The position numbers and the translations under genes are program-made. Positions 47,359 to 58,800 of a stretch of DNA of 64,000 bases are shown piece after piece (the first letter of the stretch is position 1; every line of letters begins with the position of its first letter). Origin of the DNA: Angiostrongylus vasorum (Eukaryota > Nematoda > Chromadorea > Rhabditida > Metastrongylidae); assembly GCA_018806985.1 (NCBI GenBank), contig JADANN010000420.1:1426001-1490000 (forward strand), written 5' to 3'. Under the pieces are notes generated by a model. It searched no databases. It saw nothing but the letters and a program-made list of their open reading frames with translations, and was not told the DNA's origin.

Positions 47359-47677
47359 GCCACTATAACAAATTTTCAGTTGGAATTTCACAGGCCTTAT
47401 AAGTTTTCTGTAACGACAAGTTTTCCCTCTTGATATTCTCTACACGTTAAGAAACTCGTTTTAAGTACGCAAGATCAAACTGACAAACTGAAGTGGTCGC
47501 CATAGGTGAGATACGCGTTATTTTTACTGAGCACGACTGACTTCATATCGAGTGGTTATTCCAAATTGACAGAGGTCCCCCTGATCGTAGAAACTTGTTT
47601 TCCAGTTAATCGTCATGTATAGACGTTGTGATGTTTTTTGTTCTTCAACAGTGGTTCGCTGATGAGGACCGAAGACA

Positions 47678-47890
47678 ACGCATGGCGCATTCCTCAGGGG
47701 ATTGGTCAACGCCGAGAGCTTTATCCTTTATTTTCAATACCACATCGAGAGTACGAAAGGCTGTGGACATCGACTCCGATTATCGCCTCTGAGGAACACA
47801 AAGACGTCGAACGTTATCCGGATAAAGTTCTTTATCAAGCTCGTGTTAGCTTATCAATGAGGGAATACATGTCGACTAGTCATACATAGT
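47678..47890. repeat. SINE-A 3' fragment followed by an FB arm
   Basis: 47678-47735 has GCATGGCGCATTCCTCAGG and AACGCCGAGAGCTTTATCC. From 47745 an FB-type sequence follows (GAAAGGCTGTGGACATCG, CCTCTGAGGAACACAAAGAC, AGTTCTTTATCAAGCTCG). A diverged FB arm recurs at 48120-48265. Confidence 0.6.
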
Positions 47891-48794
47891 CAGTCATAGT
47901 CATAGTCAGATGACAAGGAAAAGTCGGTTTGTGAAATGTTAATTCGATATGCGCTGGATGATAGTTATACCGACCTCTGCAAGCTGGATTGTCCAGGAAA
48001 AACAAGTTATTATCACCGGACAATCACTATCAACAACAACCGTCCTGGGCATCGCCAGGTGAATTTGCCTCATTAAGCGGTGTTCCACTGAAGAAGATCC
48101 AGCTTAATGCGATGACGGAGACATCATATCGAGAATGTGAAAGGCTATGGACATGAACTTGGATCATGGGCTCTGAAAAAGGTGAAGGCGTCGAACGGTT
48201 TAGGCTAAAATAGTTTGTTTTATGAACCTCATATTAGCTTTATCAATGAAAGAATCAAAGAATGCATATTCATATTTTATCTTACTTTCTGTATAGTATT
48301 ATCGTGTTGAGGATCCACGAGACTTTTTTAAGAGGCAGAATTCATACGTTACTCAGCTACTATAAGTTCTTTGTCTACTATATTCAATGAAAGAATGCAT
48401 ATTCACATTTTATCTTCCTTTCTGTACTGGTTGTGGCACAGGTGTTCCCAAGCGTTCCATGTGCCGTGTGCAGCAGGAAATTCTTCAACCGGCACGATCA
48501 CCCGAGCTGTGAATGGGTGAACATTTCTATCCCAACGACCAGATAAAAACGTATAAGTGCTTGCAATCAACGCCGTATTAGATGAGACCTACTCGAAACG
48601 TTGCTGTCAAATCTACCAGCGATCCACTAGAGTCGGCAACTGCCTGTGATGGCAGCTTTGTAGGGGCCATAGCACCGCTATGTCGTCACTCCAAGGAGTG
48701 AAAATCTTACGATATCAGTAAGTTACTAAGTGGAAATCATGCTGAGATTTGTACAATTCTTTATGAAAACAGTTCATTCCAGTAGGTTTTCAAT

Positions 48795-49290
48795 TAAGTG
48801 TATCACCTGTATCACTTGTAGTCCCGTTGATCGTCGAGCGACTCGACCGGGCACCGGTAAGCCTTCCATTTTTCCCTGTTGCGTGCAAGAGTAGCCCAAT
48901 GGGTTCTGCTCGCTCTAGGGACTCGTCGAGCATCATATCTTACTTCAAGGCTTTTAGTGAAGAACTCTGACCATCGGGTCGGTGGTCTTCCTGCAGTACG
49001 TTTGACATCCCGAGGAATCCAGTCACTAACGGCTCTTGTCCGTCGGTTGTCATTCATACGCATTACGTGTCCGGCCCACCTTTATCTTCAATTGTTTGGC
49101 GTAGAGAACGGTATCTTTGATTTTTTGATCGTCGACACAGATCGGAGCTTCGGATCCCTTCCCTTACATTTGTGGAACGGAATACTCCTAGCATCGCCCT
49201 TTCGACTGCGCGTTCGATAACGCTGACGTGACCTTTCATCCTGCTTACGCAGCGACCAAGTATCTGACGCATACGTTAGGGCAAGTAAGT
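48795..49290 (-). mobile_element. RTE-type retrotransposon, 3' end, distinct subfamily (copy D)
   Basis: Minus-strand frames give the RTE C-terminus with high clarity: SVIERAVERAMLGVFR, RWAGHVMRMNDNRRTRAVSD, WIPRDVKRTAGRPPTRWSEF and RVPRASRTHWATLARNREKW. A single frameshift lies near 49070. The 3' end is CAAGTGATACAGGTGATAC near 48800. Its sequence differs from copies A-C and F, so this is a second RTE lineage. The 5' part is missing, typical of incomplete reverse transcription. Confidence 0.9.
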
Positions 49291-49384
49291 GTAGTGAAGA
49301 TTATTGCTGAAGTAGCTAGATATCTTGTACTACTACTTAGTACTGTACTGATGCTTAAACATAGTACTTATTGCTGAAGTGCAG

Positions 49385-49531
49385 GGCAGAAATGCGTCTA
49401 ATCTATTGAAATGTGGTGTCGTTGACCATTATATGATGGATGGTACGTTTCCTGTCGAAATCGACGAAGCCATTATTACTAATGGCGTTATTCAAGTGAT
49501 GTCAATCATTTACACAAGGCGACCCACAAAA
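49385..49531 (+). CDS. Exon resembling an ABCC-type transporter loop
   Basis: Acceptor GAAGTGCAG, donor GTAAGT, 147 bases, phases 0/0. The peptide begins GRNASNLLKCGVVDHYMMDG and continues PVEIDEAIITNGVIQVMSII. This follows the pattern GRxxNxxxxDxxxVDxxLPxx of the second intracellular loop region of ABCC (MRP) proteins, with the invariant FSKD replaced. The following open frame at about 49650-49914 (RYAMQKNRKDQFKATYF) could be a continuation but is weaker. No nucleotide-binding domain is nearby. Could be an orphan exon of a diverged gene or pseudogene. Confidence 0.35.
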
Positions 49532-49942
49532 GTAAGTATCGGTTAGCCTTCGTTGATCTTTATTGTAACCAATTTGAAAGTCTAATAAGGACCTTACCGA
49601 CTCGATTTAAATGAGTATGAATGCATAACGTTCGAGATGCATTGATTTCAACACAGTCTTTGGAAAGCAAAGTTTACAGAGCGCATTGGTCTCCATGCAC
49701 TTCCTTTTCTGTGTCTTATTTAGCCGTGATGTACGGAAGCACATCCGAAGAAGCTTTATCGATGGCATGGACGTTCGCATATCGTTGCCATTCGAACAGA
49801 TATGCAATGCAAAAAAATAGAAAAGATCAGTTTAAAGCGACTTACTTTACTAATGAAGAAATACAAAGGCTTGTTCCAAATTTCCTTTACACGAACTGGT
49901 TCCTTTGTATATGAACAATATTGTGGAATAGAAGATCGAATA

Positions 49943-50272
49943 CTTGAACTTACTTGATACTTGAACGGCCCGTCATCACTAGATGTGCGGACACCAGAAT
50001 AATCACCATTTTTCGGAGATTTGCTGGTTAAGCCATTGTGGTTCCCTTGAGTCCTGAGGTCAGCCAGGCGAAAGTCTGTCCCAGCTCGTCACCACTACAG
50101 GCAGTCACCGCCCCTCGTGGATCAGAAGGAAATTTGCCACCATGCGACTAGTTTGGTACCGGGGCGGTGACGGACTACTCTGGTATTAGTTCATTCTTAG
50201 CTGGGCTTCCTGATGCCACCATGCGACCATGTGAAACCTCCCAGCCACGATGAAGCGGTAAACCGTTAGGAG
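49943..50272 (-). mobile_element. SR element with internal deletion, minus orientation
   Basis: Left edge TGATACTTGAACGGCCCGTC. Right edge CACGATGAAGCGGTAAACCG. Part of the 5' third is deleted and a GCCACCATGCGACCATG junction remains. Confidence 0.8.
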
Positions 50273-50399
50273 GAGAAGAAGATCGAATGCTTTGCCAAAT
50301 CATACTCTACGGATACATATGTAGAATCATCATTTCGTACGTGCTGTCACAATTTAAAGGTTGTCATAACTTCAAAGTATTCAAAGTTAATTGCTGAAC

Positions 50400-50480
50400 T
50401 TCTCCTCTTTTCCTTCTTTTTTCTCTGCTTTCTCTCCCTCTGCATCTCTTTCTCTTTTTTCTTTCTTGCCGTTCATTTTA
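50400..50480. repeat. Pyrimidine-rich tract
   Basis: Runs of TCTCCTCTTTTCC and TTTCTCTGCTTTCTCTCC, low complexity. Confidence 0.7.
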
Positions 50481-50707
50481 TATTTATGGATCGTCAACAT
50501 TAACAACTACGATTGATTTTCATCTAGTCATTCCGCGTGTGATGACAGCAATGTGAACTTCTACAACAACATTACTGATTTCCTTTTCGTTTAATAACTA
50601 AGACTTCAGGAAGTGTAGTGAATTCTAGACAGTAATAGTCAACTGTATTCGCAGTATTTTTTTCTAGTTGAAGTCAACACTGTTTTTTTAGATACGTAAC
50701 AAAATAT

Positions 50708-51160
50708 GGGGCGGATATCACAGTGGTAGTGATGTGCATCATCATGAGAGTGGTGCTAGTTCGATTCCGCTGCGGGTCTAACCAAACGCTCTCATCTCTC
50801 CGAGGTCAGCGAATTCGTACCGGACTTCTCTGGGATAAAATCACTCTCTGCAATCCAACCGGGAACGCTCCAGCCCGGCTATCTGTTGTGGAATGCTGGT
50901 CGAGCAATTCTCCCCGGACTGTATAAGACTCCGGGGAGAATTGCTCGACCAGCATTCTACAACATTCAAGATGAAATGAAAATCCTCAAGCAGCAACCGA
51001 AGCTACACATAAAAGCTTGCAAGACCTTCGTGGACGATGGATGCGAGGAAACGAATTGGATATGAGAAGTGCTGAGATCCGCACAGTAGAAGTGAAGACG
51101 AAGCAAATAAAATAAAAAACAGAAAAAAAACAAATTTTTTTTGTTACTTAGACAAGCGAG
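50708..51160 (+). mobile_element. SINE-C copy with tRNA-like head and internal hairpin
   Basis: Head GGGGCGGATATCACAGTGG with TAGTTCGATTCCGCTGCGG (box B). Centre CTCCGAGGTCAGCGAATTCG and CGGACTTCTCTGGGATAA, as in SINE-A. A near-perfect palindrome occupies 50884-50964. The tail AAAATCCTCAAGCAGCAACC and GACGATGGATGCGAGGAAAC ends in an A-rich AATAAAATAAAAAAC run. It is not a functional tRNA gene: the ends do not pair as an acceptor stem. Confidence 0.6.
50884..50964. repeat. 35-bp-arm hairpin
   Basis: Left arm 50884-50918 and right arm 50930-50964 are reverse complements with one mismatch (GTGGAAT against GTAGAAT). The loop is 11 bases (CTGTATAAGAC). Includes the block CGAGCAATTCTCCCCGGA. Confidence 0.95.
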
Positions 51161-51310
51161 ATAGCTGAGAGACAAGCGAAATGAAGGGCCGGCATGGTGT
51201 GCTGGTGAAAGCGTTAGTCCCCGGAAAGGGTGATAGCGCGTTCATTCCCCCACCGCAGACGCCCGCGGTACTGAGTTTTGCAAATATCTCAGCATCATTG
51301 TGGTTATTTT
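51160..51310 (+). mobile_element. SINE-B copy, tail-truncated
   Basis: GATAGCTGAGAGACAAGCG, GCATGGTGTGCTGGTGAAAG, CCCCGGAAAGGGTGATAGCG, TTTTGCAAATATCTCAGC, then ends at TGTGGTTATT. Confidence 0.7.
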
Positions 51311-51785
51311 ACTACTTAATAAAATGTCATAGGTAAATGGAACGCACTACAATGTTCGTGGTAATAACGCAGTTCTATTCCTATCAACTATATGCGTTAT
51401 TCTAAACTTATTATTTCGAAGAAAAAAAATTATAAACAGTACTGAACACTCTTTGCAGAGTTTCCAGTGATTCAGAGATGATCCGTTTCGAATTGTTAGA
51501 AATTGTTCTGGCATATTCTTGTCAATCTAGACGCTTACTAACTTTATATTTTCCTGAGGTGGCATAGCGTAAGGCATGCCCGTCCGTCTCATCAATGTCT
51601 AATTGACGACGAGTATACGGCAAATAAAACAAAAGAATTCGTCCACATCGTAAACAAGGCGTCCAAGTACGAGTTTTCTCTGTTCCACTATACTATTCAG
51701 ATTCATCATTACATTATTAGAGCGTTGTCTCTTTTGTCATGAGTTTGTTTATTATTTAGCAATCGTAATGACGAATTCTGCTCTT

Positions 51786-52052
51786 CCTTACTTACTTAGA
51801 TACTCGGATGCCCTGTTTTCACTACCTGTGTGGGTCGCAACATAATTTCCATTGTTGCCGAGTTTTGCTGGTTTAGCCATCGTGGTTTCCTGGAGTATAG
51901 AGGTCAGCCTGGTCAAAGTCTGCCCCAAGTCGTCACCACCACAGGAAGTCGCTGCCCTTGTGGATAATAGGGAGATTTTGTACCATGCAACTAATTTGAC
52001 ACCACGACAGTGGTGGATCCTTGTATTAGTTTACTCTTAGCTAGGCTTCCTG
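51786..52052 (-). mobile_element. SR element, 5' truncated, minus orientation
   Basis: Left edge TACTTACTTAGATACTCGGA with GTTTTCACTACCTGTG. Right side stops within the AGCTAGGCTTCCTG block. Confidence 0.75.
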
Positions 52053-52417
52053 TTAAAAACTGCTTTTACCACCTGTGTTAATTATTTTAGAATACACAAA
52101 CCTTAATAGTTCGCTTGGCCATCAATATAGTTGATTTGGATTATTCAAGATAGAATGACCCTTTATTTGCTCTTTCTCTTTGCTGGGTATTCGTTCCATG
52201 TCACACAACTGACTTCAGAAACATCCGGTTCTCCTATAGATTTATCAATTTTTTTCCTTATCCATTCTATTGAATGTTCGATCAACTTTACTGACAGAAT
52301 CTGGTACAGTTGTTTATTTGTTTAGGTTATCTAGAGCACAAACGACTTGTACACAATGACATTTCAACACATTTCAAAGATTTCGATTAAAATTTCAATA
52401 GCCAGGCCCTCTGGCAG

Positions 52418-52579
52418 GTTCTAGGAAGAGATTGGTGGAGAACTGCATGAACAGAAATATTCCTACGCAGAATGGAACGTCACGGAGTGATCATTGGCGA
52501 TGGTCGTCATCTGAAGGGGGAGTGAAACAGAAAACTGGACTTGGATCTCTTGTAAAACAATTGATTTCGACCACAGATG
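52418..52579 (+). CDS. Unidentified exon candidate
   Basis: Acceptor CCCTCTGGCAG and donor GTAGGA; 162 bases, phase 1 in and 1 out. Encodes a basic Ser/Thr-rich segment (NRNIPTQNGTSRSDHWRWSS, GGVKQKTGLGSLVKQLIST). No family recognised. Confidence 0.3.
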
Positions 52580-54223
52580 GTAGGATTCGGTGCCATTCTC
52601 CTCTCGCCCAAGTAATTAAATGAGACAAACTGTTGGTCGGTTACCGGTAACCGGTTCTTTCTTTCAGTCACTTTACACCGAACACCATTTGTCGATAAAT
52701 GTTGTCATTCTTGTCGTCGTCGTCGTCTTTTAGTGACCACACTTTAGTGTAATATCAAAGCTATATGAGGTATGATATCAGTTACAACCAATAGATTTGC
52801 TGCTCACCAGTATTTTCGAGGCTTTCCAGTTCCTGCGCTTCAATTTCCTATCACTTTTTCTAGGAATTCTCGAGCTAAGGATTTTTTTCGAAATGTCGTA
52901 GCCTTTCTGCATTTTCTCGTTCTCTTATAGACAAAAGTTGGCACAGCACTTCTCCATATCGTTATCGTTCTCTGTGATAGCGTCTGTTAGATGATTGAAT
53001 GCTCATGAAAGATTTCTTACGGTCACATAGAAACGGTCTCGGTCATCTGCTCCCACAGTAGGCATTTCTGCAGTAATATAGGCTGAGATGTTAGATCTTT
53101 TCAGTTTGCATCGTCAGGTCATCAATGAAAGCCACCGATGCTGGCTAGCTTACGTTCATTGTGAACTCAGACCATTAGTTTTCCATTTCAGATCACTAGC
53201 ACGTTTCTTCTTTAGATTTTAGTAACCTGTTTCACTGCTCGTCTTAAACCTCTTATCAAAAGTCCCTACTTCAGCGTTAGACCGTTTATTTTTTACTCCC
53301 AATTTGGAGAAAGTGAACTAAGGGCAAATTCTATGGAGCTGCTGCCTTGAGGACTGTGTATTCTTAACGATGTCATGCATTGGGAATCTACTAAAGCAGA
53401 TTTATGGTCTCGATTTCGATCTCAAACTACGTTCAAGAAGCTCTTTAAATTTCCTAATGCTTAAGTCGTTATCTTGACAGGGAACCAGCATAGCGTGTTG
53501 AATCATCTGCATTTCCATTAAGACCTGACGATCTTCGTTTGCTTCTTATTTTTGTCATGATTCTTGAAACGCCAAACTCGAGATTCCTTGAAATCACTCA
53601 CTCTGATTGGAAGAAGGAAATTGATTGGTTTTCGTCGATAAGGGAGATGCGGTAAAGATATAGCGATGGGGAATTATTAAAAAGTTATTTTAGAAAAATT
53701 TAATAGCACATAAAAATAAACGTTTTTTCATATCGGATCTCATCAATTCACCAATTCACTTTTTCCTCACACTTTTTCTGAATCTCTTTGTTAAAGTTTC
53801 CAATAAGAGTTGTCACTTTCGCTTAGAAAATACCTAACACAGGTACCACCAGTACTGCTATGCTTAAATGACCCATCTTCACATGTCGTGTGGCTCCTAC
53901 TGCCTTCAGCCGCTTCGTTATCTTACGACTCTCTTCTACTGATATTGTGGGATTTGCATGCGGGTTCGATTGCAGCTTGACGACCTTTCATTTTCTCTCA
54001 TTAGCATGTTAGATGTTGGTCGAGACCTTTTCTTTCTGAAATCCTGAGATAGTCGTGCTGCGGAATTGCCTGACCTTCACCACAGGCGTTCATTAGGTCT
54101 TGTGAATAGAAGAGTCGTTTGAGACTTTGCAGTGCGATTTTTTTGAGGACGACAGCTAACTGCACGACCACTCGAGGACGATATTACAGGCCGAATTCTG
54201 GTTTATAAATTGTGTTCTGCTGA

Positions 54224-54515
54224 CAATGTTCAACTTTTTATTTGCTGTCTACTATTATTTTCCACGGCAGGGTACGATTTGAAATACAACCAATGTGAAG
54301 CTGAGATATTTGCAAAACTTGGGTTCCAGGCCAGATTCGATACGTCGACTACCCTTTCCGAGGTCTCGCGTGTTAGCCACTGCACCATTGAGACCATTAG
54401 TTTGTCTTTCTCTTGGCAAGTTTTCTACCGATTTTTCTACCCCCAAATTCGAATCTGGCCTAGGGTCCAAGTTTTACGAATATCTCATCCTCATAGTGGT
54501 TATCTTCTACTCATA
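54224..54515. mobile_element. SINE-B copies, inverted pair with good tRNA boxes
   Basis: Minus-oriented copy 54224-54410: on the minus strand AATGGTGCAGTGGCTAACAC is a near-consensus box A, followed by CTCGGAAAGGGTAGTCG and CGTATCGAATCTGGCC as box B. The tail is TTTATTTGCTGTCTACTAT on the plus strand. A shorter plus-oriented part (54415-54515) has AAATTCGAATCTGGCC and TTTTACGAATATCTCATCC. Confidence 0.7.
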
Positions 54516-54727
54516 TGACACACTTCTTCAGAGAGTACGATCCAAACCTATTAGATGTCTCCATTTGTTCATTTCATTTCACGTATGCTCATGACGAAAG
54601 GACAAACCGTAGTAGAGCTTCTGTGAATAGAATCGAGTGAATAGTGGCTTAGTTTCTGAGTTTTTTGTTTATCTTCCCATTTCAATCTTTCATAGTTCGT
54701 CGTTTCTCGTCCAGTAATCATCAGTGT

Positions 54728-54850
54728 CACCTGTAATCCCGTTAATCATCGAGTAACTCGAGTAGGTATCAGAACTGTGTAGTGGGTATCGCTTGTTCAG
54801 CGGACCTAGATAAGATCATATTTTTGATGTCACTTTTTAGGGGTTTCCAT
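54728..54850 (-). mobile_element. RTE 3'-end fragment (copy E)
   Basis: GTGTCACCTGTAATCCCG and TAATCATCGAGTAACTCGAG resemble the 3' end of copy D (GTCCCGTTGATCGTCGAG). Only the terminal part is recognisable. Confidence 0.5.
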
Positions 54851-55805
54851 CGAGACGATACCCAGTGGTAATTCACTAGACTTTGTTACGGCCACATTTA
54901 CTCTTTCGCTGAGCTTCTGGATTGAAATCTCAAAAAAGATAGCAAATCACTGGTGAGGGTAAAATAACTAGATTATAATCCAACAATGTTTTCATATTCG
55001 GTCCTTATGTACGTTAATTTCATACTATGTGTTTAATAATTCAGTCGTCATTGTGTAGTTTCCCTCTGCTTGTTCCTTTGCATAGGTTTTTCCTTTCTTT
55101 CATCCTCTTTTCCTTCTATTCTCGTCATTCTTTTTTCTTTCATGATGTTCCCAAAAAAAATCTTGCTATTTATTGGCTTTTTTTTCAAGCTCATTCACTA
55201 TGTATGATTTTTCCATCGCAGGCCAATATCGAATCATTTATTGCAATTATAGTATATTTCCGATCAAAATGCAATCAACCTGTATGATCTACTTTTCCCA
55301 TAGTACTACCTGTTCTCATTTCATCAACTGATCAACATTTGGCTTAGATTTTGCTGCACACTTATTTTTTCCTTTCGTTGGATTAATGGCTCTACATTCG
55401 TCGTGTATCTAAAGCTCTAGCGTCTAATTGTGCTAAAGCTGGAGTCTAGTTGCCCTCTTGTTGCATACGGTAAGGATTCATCTCAGACAGAGCTTAGAAT
55501 GGATTTAGCGTTTCGCTCCAGAAACACATTCAAAAGCTAGTCGACGTTTTGAGTGGACCCATTCATGGAGGAAACATTCGCTAGGTGACGAACTTCACTC
55601 CAAATCCGTAAGGTCTGAGTGGTGGCGACACAGACATAACAGAAGTGTTTATGGATTCAGTGGGAGTGAAATCACTGAGTTATTTACTATGCTTGAATTC
55701 ATATCGTGAGGAAGATTAAGCTAAGTGTTGAAGTTACTGAGGGCATTCGTCGTTATTTTCTCTCGCTGGAGAAGAAAGTGAGAAAAATTCTCGTAAAACA
55801 GGTAA

Positions 55806-58800
55806 CGAAAGTTTTACTTGGATACTTGGATGGTCAACCTTCACTGGCACTATGGACCCCGGCACACTTTCCATTCGTTTCTTTTTCGCAAAATCATCGT
55901 TCTTGGTGCCTGAAATCATTCCCAGCTACAGATGGTTGACATTAACCACGAACACGTCAGCTCATCGCTTGGATGGTCGTCCAAGAGGACGCTTGCAAAC
56001 CGTTGGAGTCCACTCCACTGTTCTCTTCGTTCTTCTCTCTTCGTTCTGTTCTTCTTATTGTGCGACCAGCCCACCTGTATTTCGCTATTGATGTATATAC
56101 AACTGGATCCCGAAGATAGGACAAGTTCCTAAAATCTGAGCTGCGTATTCCGGTGAGACGTTGTGATTGGCAGTTAAACTTTAGAAGACATCGTTCAAAT
56201 GCTCTGTGGGTGGTGCAAAGATTTCTTGATATGGTTGAAATATCAGCGCACGTTTCTGCTGCATAACAGAACGCTGAGAGGAGTGTTGAATCGAGAAGCT
56301 GAGTGCCGAGTTTTTGCTTCGTTAATGAGTGGGTGGTTTCCTTGAGTGCCGCGAATGCGGCCCATGCTGGTCTCCTTCTTTGTAATTCCTCCTTCGTGTT
56401 TTTCTCCGTTTTCATTGAACATCTAAGGTGCAAGTACGAGACAGTCCCGGTAATCAGCGAACCATCCAGTTCGAGTTGTTCGCCTTTACAGCATAGGTTC
56501 TTCATGAATTAGGCATCGATTTATGCGCAGTCCAATTTTTTTTCGCCGCTTCATTGAACTCATTTAGTTTCGTCTCTGATTCACTGGTATTCTTCGAGAA
56601 GGTGACGATATCGTCAGTAAAACGAGTGTTTGACAAAAAACTTGCCGTAAAGTGCATATGTTCTTCCGGTCCTAGTCGAGTTTCATTATCCAGCACACTA
56701 AAAACCGTGAGCTGCTTTGATAAAGCTGATAGGACTACACTCGTTTAGCCCCTCTCAAATGCGTTTTCGTAGTCGGCAAACGCTAGGACAAGAGGTAGAT
56801 GGCGCTCCCGACAGAGTTCTTTGACCTGTGATACGGTTTCAACATGGTCCCTGGGCAGAATCCCTTTCGGAATCCTGGTTGATCAACTGATCGTCCATGA
56901 TCCAAAACCTCTGAATGCGTGGTAGGATAATCTTCGTGAACAGCTTGTACAGAAGACTAAACAAGCATATCGAACGATAGTTATCGAGATCCCTTCGGTC
57001 ACCATTCTTGAGCTGGATGACCGTGCGCGATGTTCTGCGCTAGTTTGGGATTTTCAGCCTCTGAAGGTAAGATGTCATGTGGGCTGCAATAAGTACATGT
57101 AATTTGTGTCTCCAACTCAAACGAAATCTGCGGTGATATTATTAGACGTCGGTGCTGTAGCTGTCGTTATGATCTCTATCGCAACTCTAACTTCGACTAG
57201 TAGAATCTCTGGTATTTTTTTTCTCTAATGTGGATTTCGGTGTCCGAGACAGAGACTGTGGAACGACGAAGGGTGGTATAGAATTTTTCCGTTATCAATT
57301 CTATATCAGGGTGGAATATGGTGATAGTCCCTTCTTCGTTCATCAGAGCGGATAACGGAACATTGTAATCGTACGGATCCTGACTGCACTTCTTCAAACT
57401 AGATCATTTTTTGTGCTGCTTCTAACAAGTTTTTCTGCAAAGCTGTTTCATACCTGAGATTTATCACCAGCTACGTTAGGTTTGACGCTTTGTTGCAAAA
57501 TAATTGAACTTCAGTTTTCATCTTTTTTTGGGCAACTTCTTACTGGCAATGAAGATGCGGTCTGAAATTTATGTTCGCGGAACTGAGACCAGTTCGGCAC
57601 TAGATTTGTCTCTCGACAAGCAATTTTAAGTACTCGTTCAGGTCTTCCTTTATCGGTCGGTCATGTGAGAAGAGGACTTTATTGAGATTGTTCTCGTCAT
57701 AGACTTGTCTTGTTCTTATTCGACAACCAAAGTGCTTTTCCAGCTTAGGGTTAACCTTCGTAGTTGAACTTTTGCACGGGAGAAGTCGGTGGTCGGAACC
57801 GGTGCAGAGTCCGAGCATCACTGAAGTGTCAAAGGGGAACCATTCTCTGTTCGTGAGAATATCATCGATCATCCATGAGTCGTTCCTTTAGGAGACTTCC
57901 ATGTATATCGGCGATTTTCTCTCCTGTCGAGAAATGAATTCCCATGGAAAAAAACTTGCTGCAGACAGAAGTCCTTCAAGATGGCTTCCATCCTGACTTC
58001 GTTCTCCTATTCCGAATTTCCCCCATCCTGTGTTCATTTCGTTGGCCTTTCCTAATCTGGCGTTGAAGTCTTCAGCAGTGACTTCATAAATGGACTTCTT
58101 GTTGTGGATTACTACCTCCAACTGATTGTGAAACGCCGCTATTTCGCTCTCATCCGCCATACAACTTGGTGAATAAGAGTTGATGAAATTTCTTTTTGAC
58201 GCGGATAAATGGGAAACAGATGGTTAGATGGGTGTACGACAAAGCCAACGTCTTCGACATTTCGTAACGTAAATTTTTCCTCCACGAGATAGGGGTTCCT
58301 TCATCTAATTAGCGTCTGGCGATCTCCGTGCTCTTTTTTTCTTATAGGGCGATCAAATGGAATTGATACGATCTGCGGCTCTCGGAATAACATAAAGATT
58401 GGCGTCGGAAGAGGCTGTTCTAGTATTATACGCACTGAGTCAGAAGCAGTCTCCATAGCGTTTCGTGGGCGTGTTCGTTTTGTCCGGTTCCAATGACGTC
58501 CTGTGCAACCTAAGATTTTATCGCCTGTCACCGGTTGTCCCGTCGCACAACGTCGTAGACGGGATGCCTTGTTTTCGAGCTGGACTATGACTGGATGAGC
58601 CATTTTTGGTTCTCTGAAGTTTCGTGATGGACCTAACCGAAGCATTCTACAGGTCGTCACCTCCACAGGCATTCGCTGGATCAGTGGGAAAATTCCCAGA
58701 CTGCGACTGGTTTCATAACACGGCGGTGGTGATTCCTGGCATTTGTTTACTCTTAGCTCGGCTTCAGGATTCAAAAGTCACGCTCCTTATTAGCCTGGGA

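Noticed and set aside
50708..50790. Possible tRNA gene
   Set aside because: Box A and box B are present, but the ends cannot pair as an acceptor stem and SINE body sequence follows.
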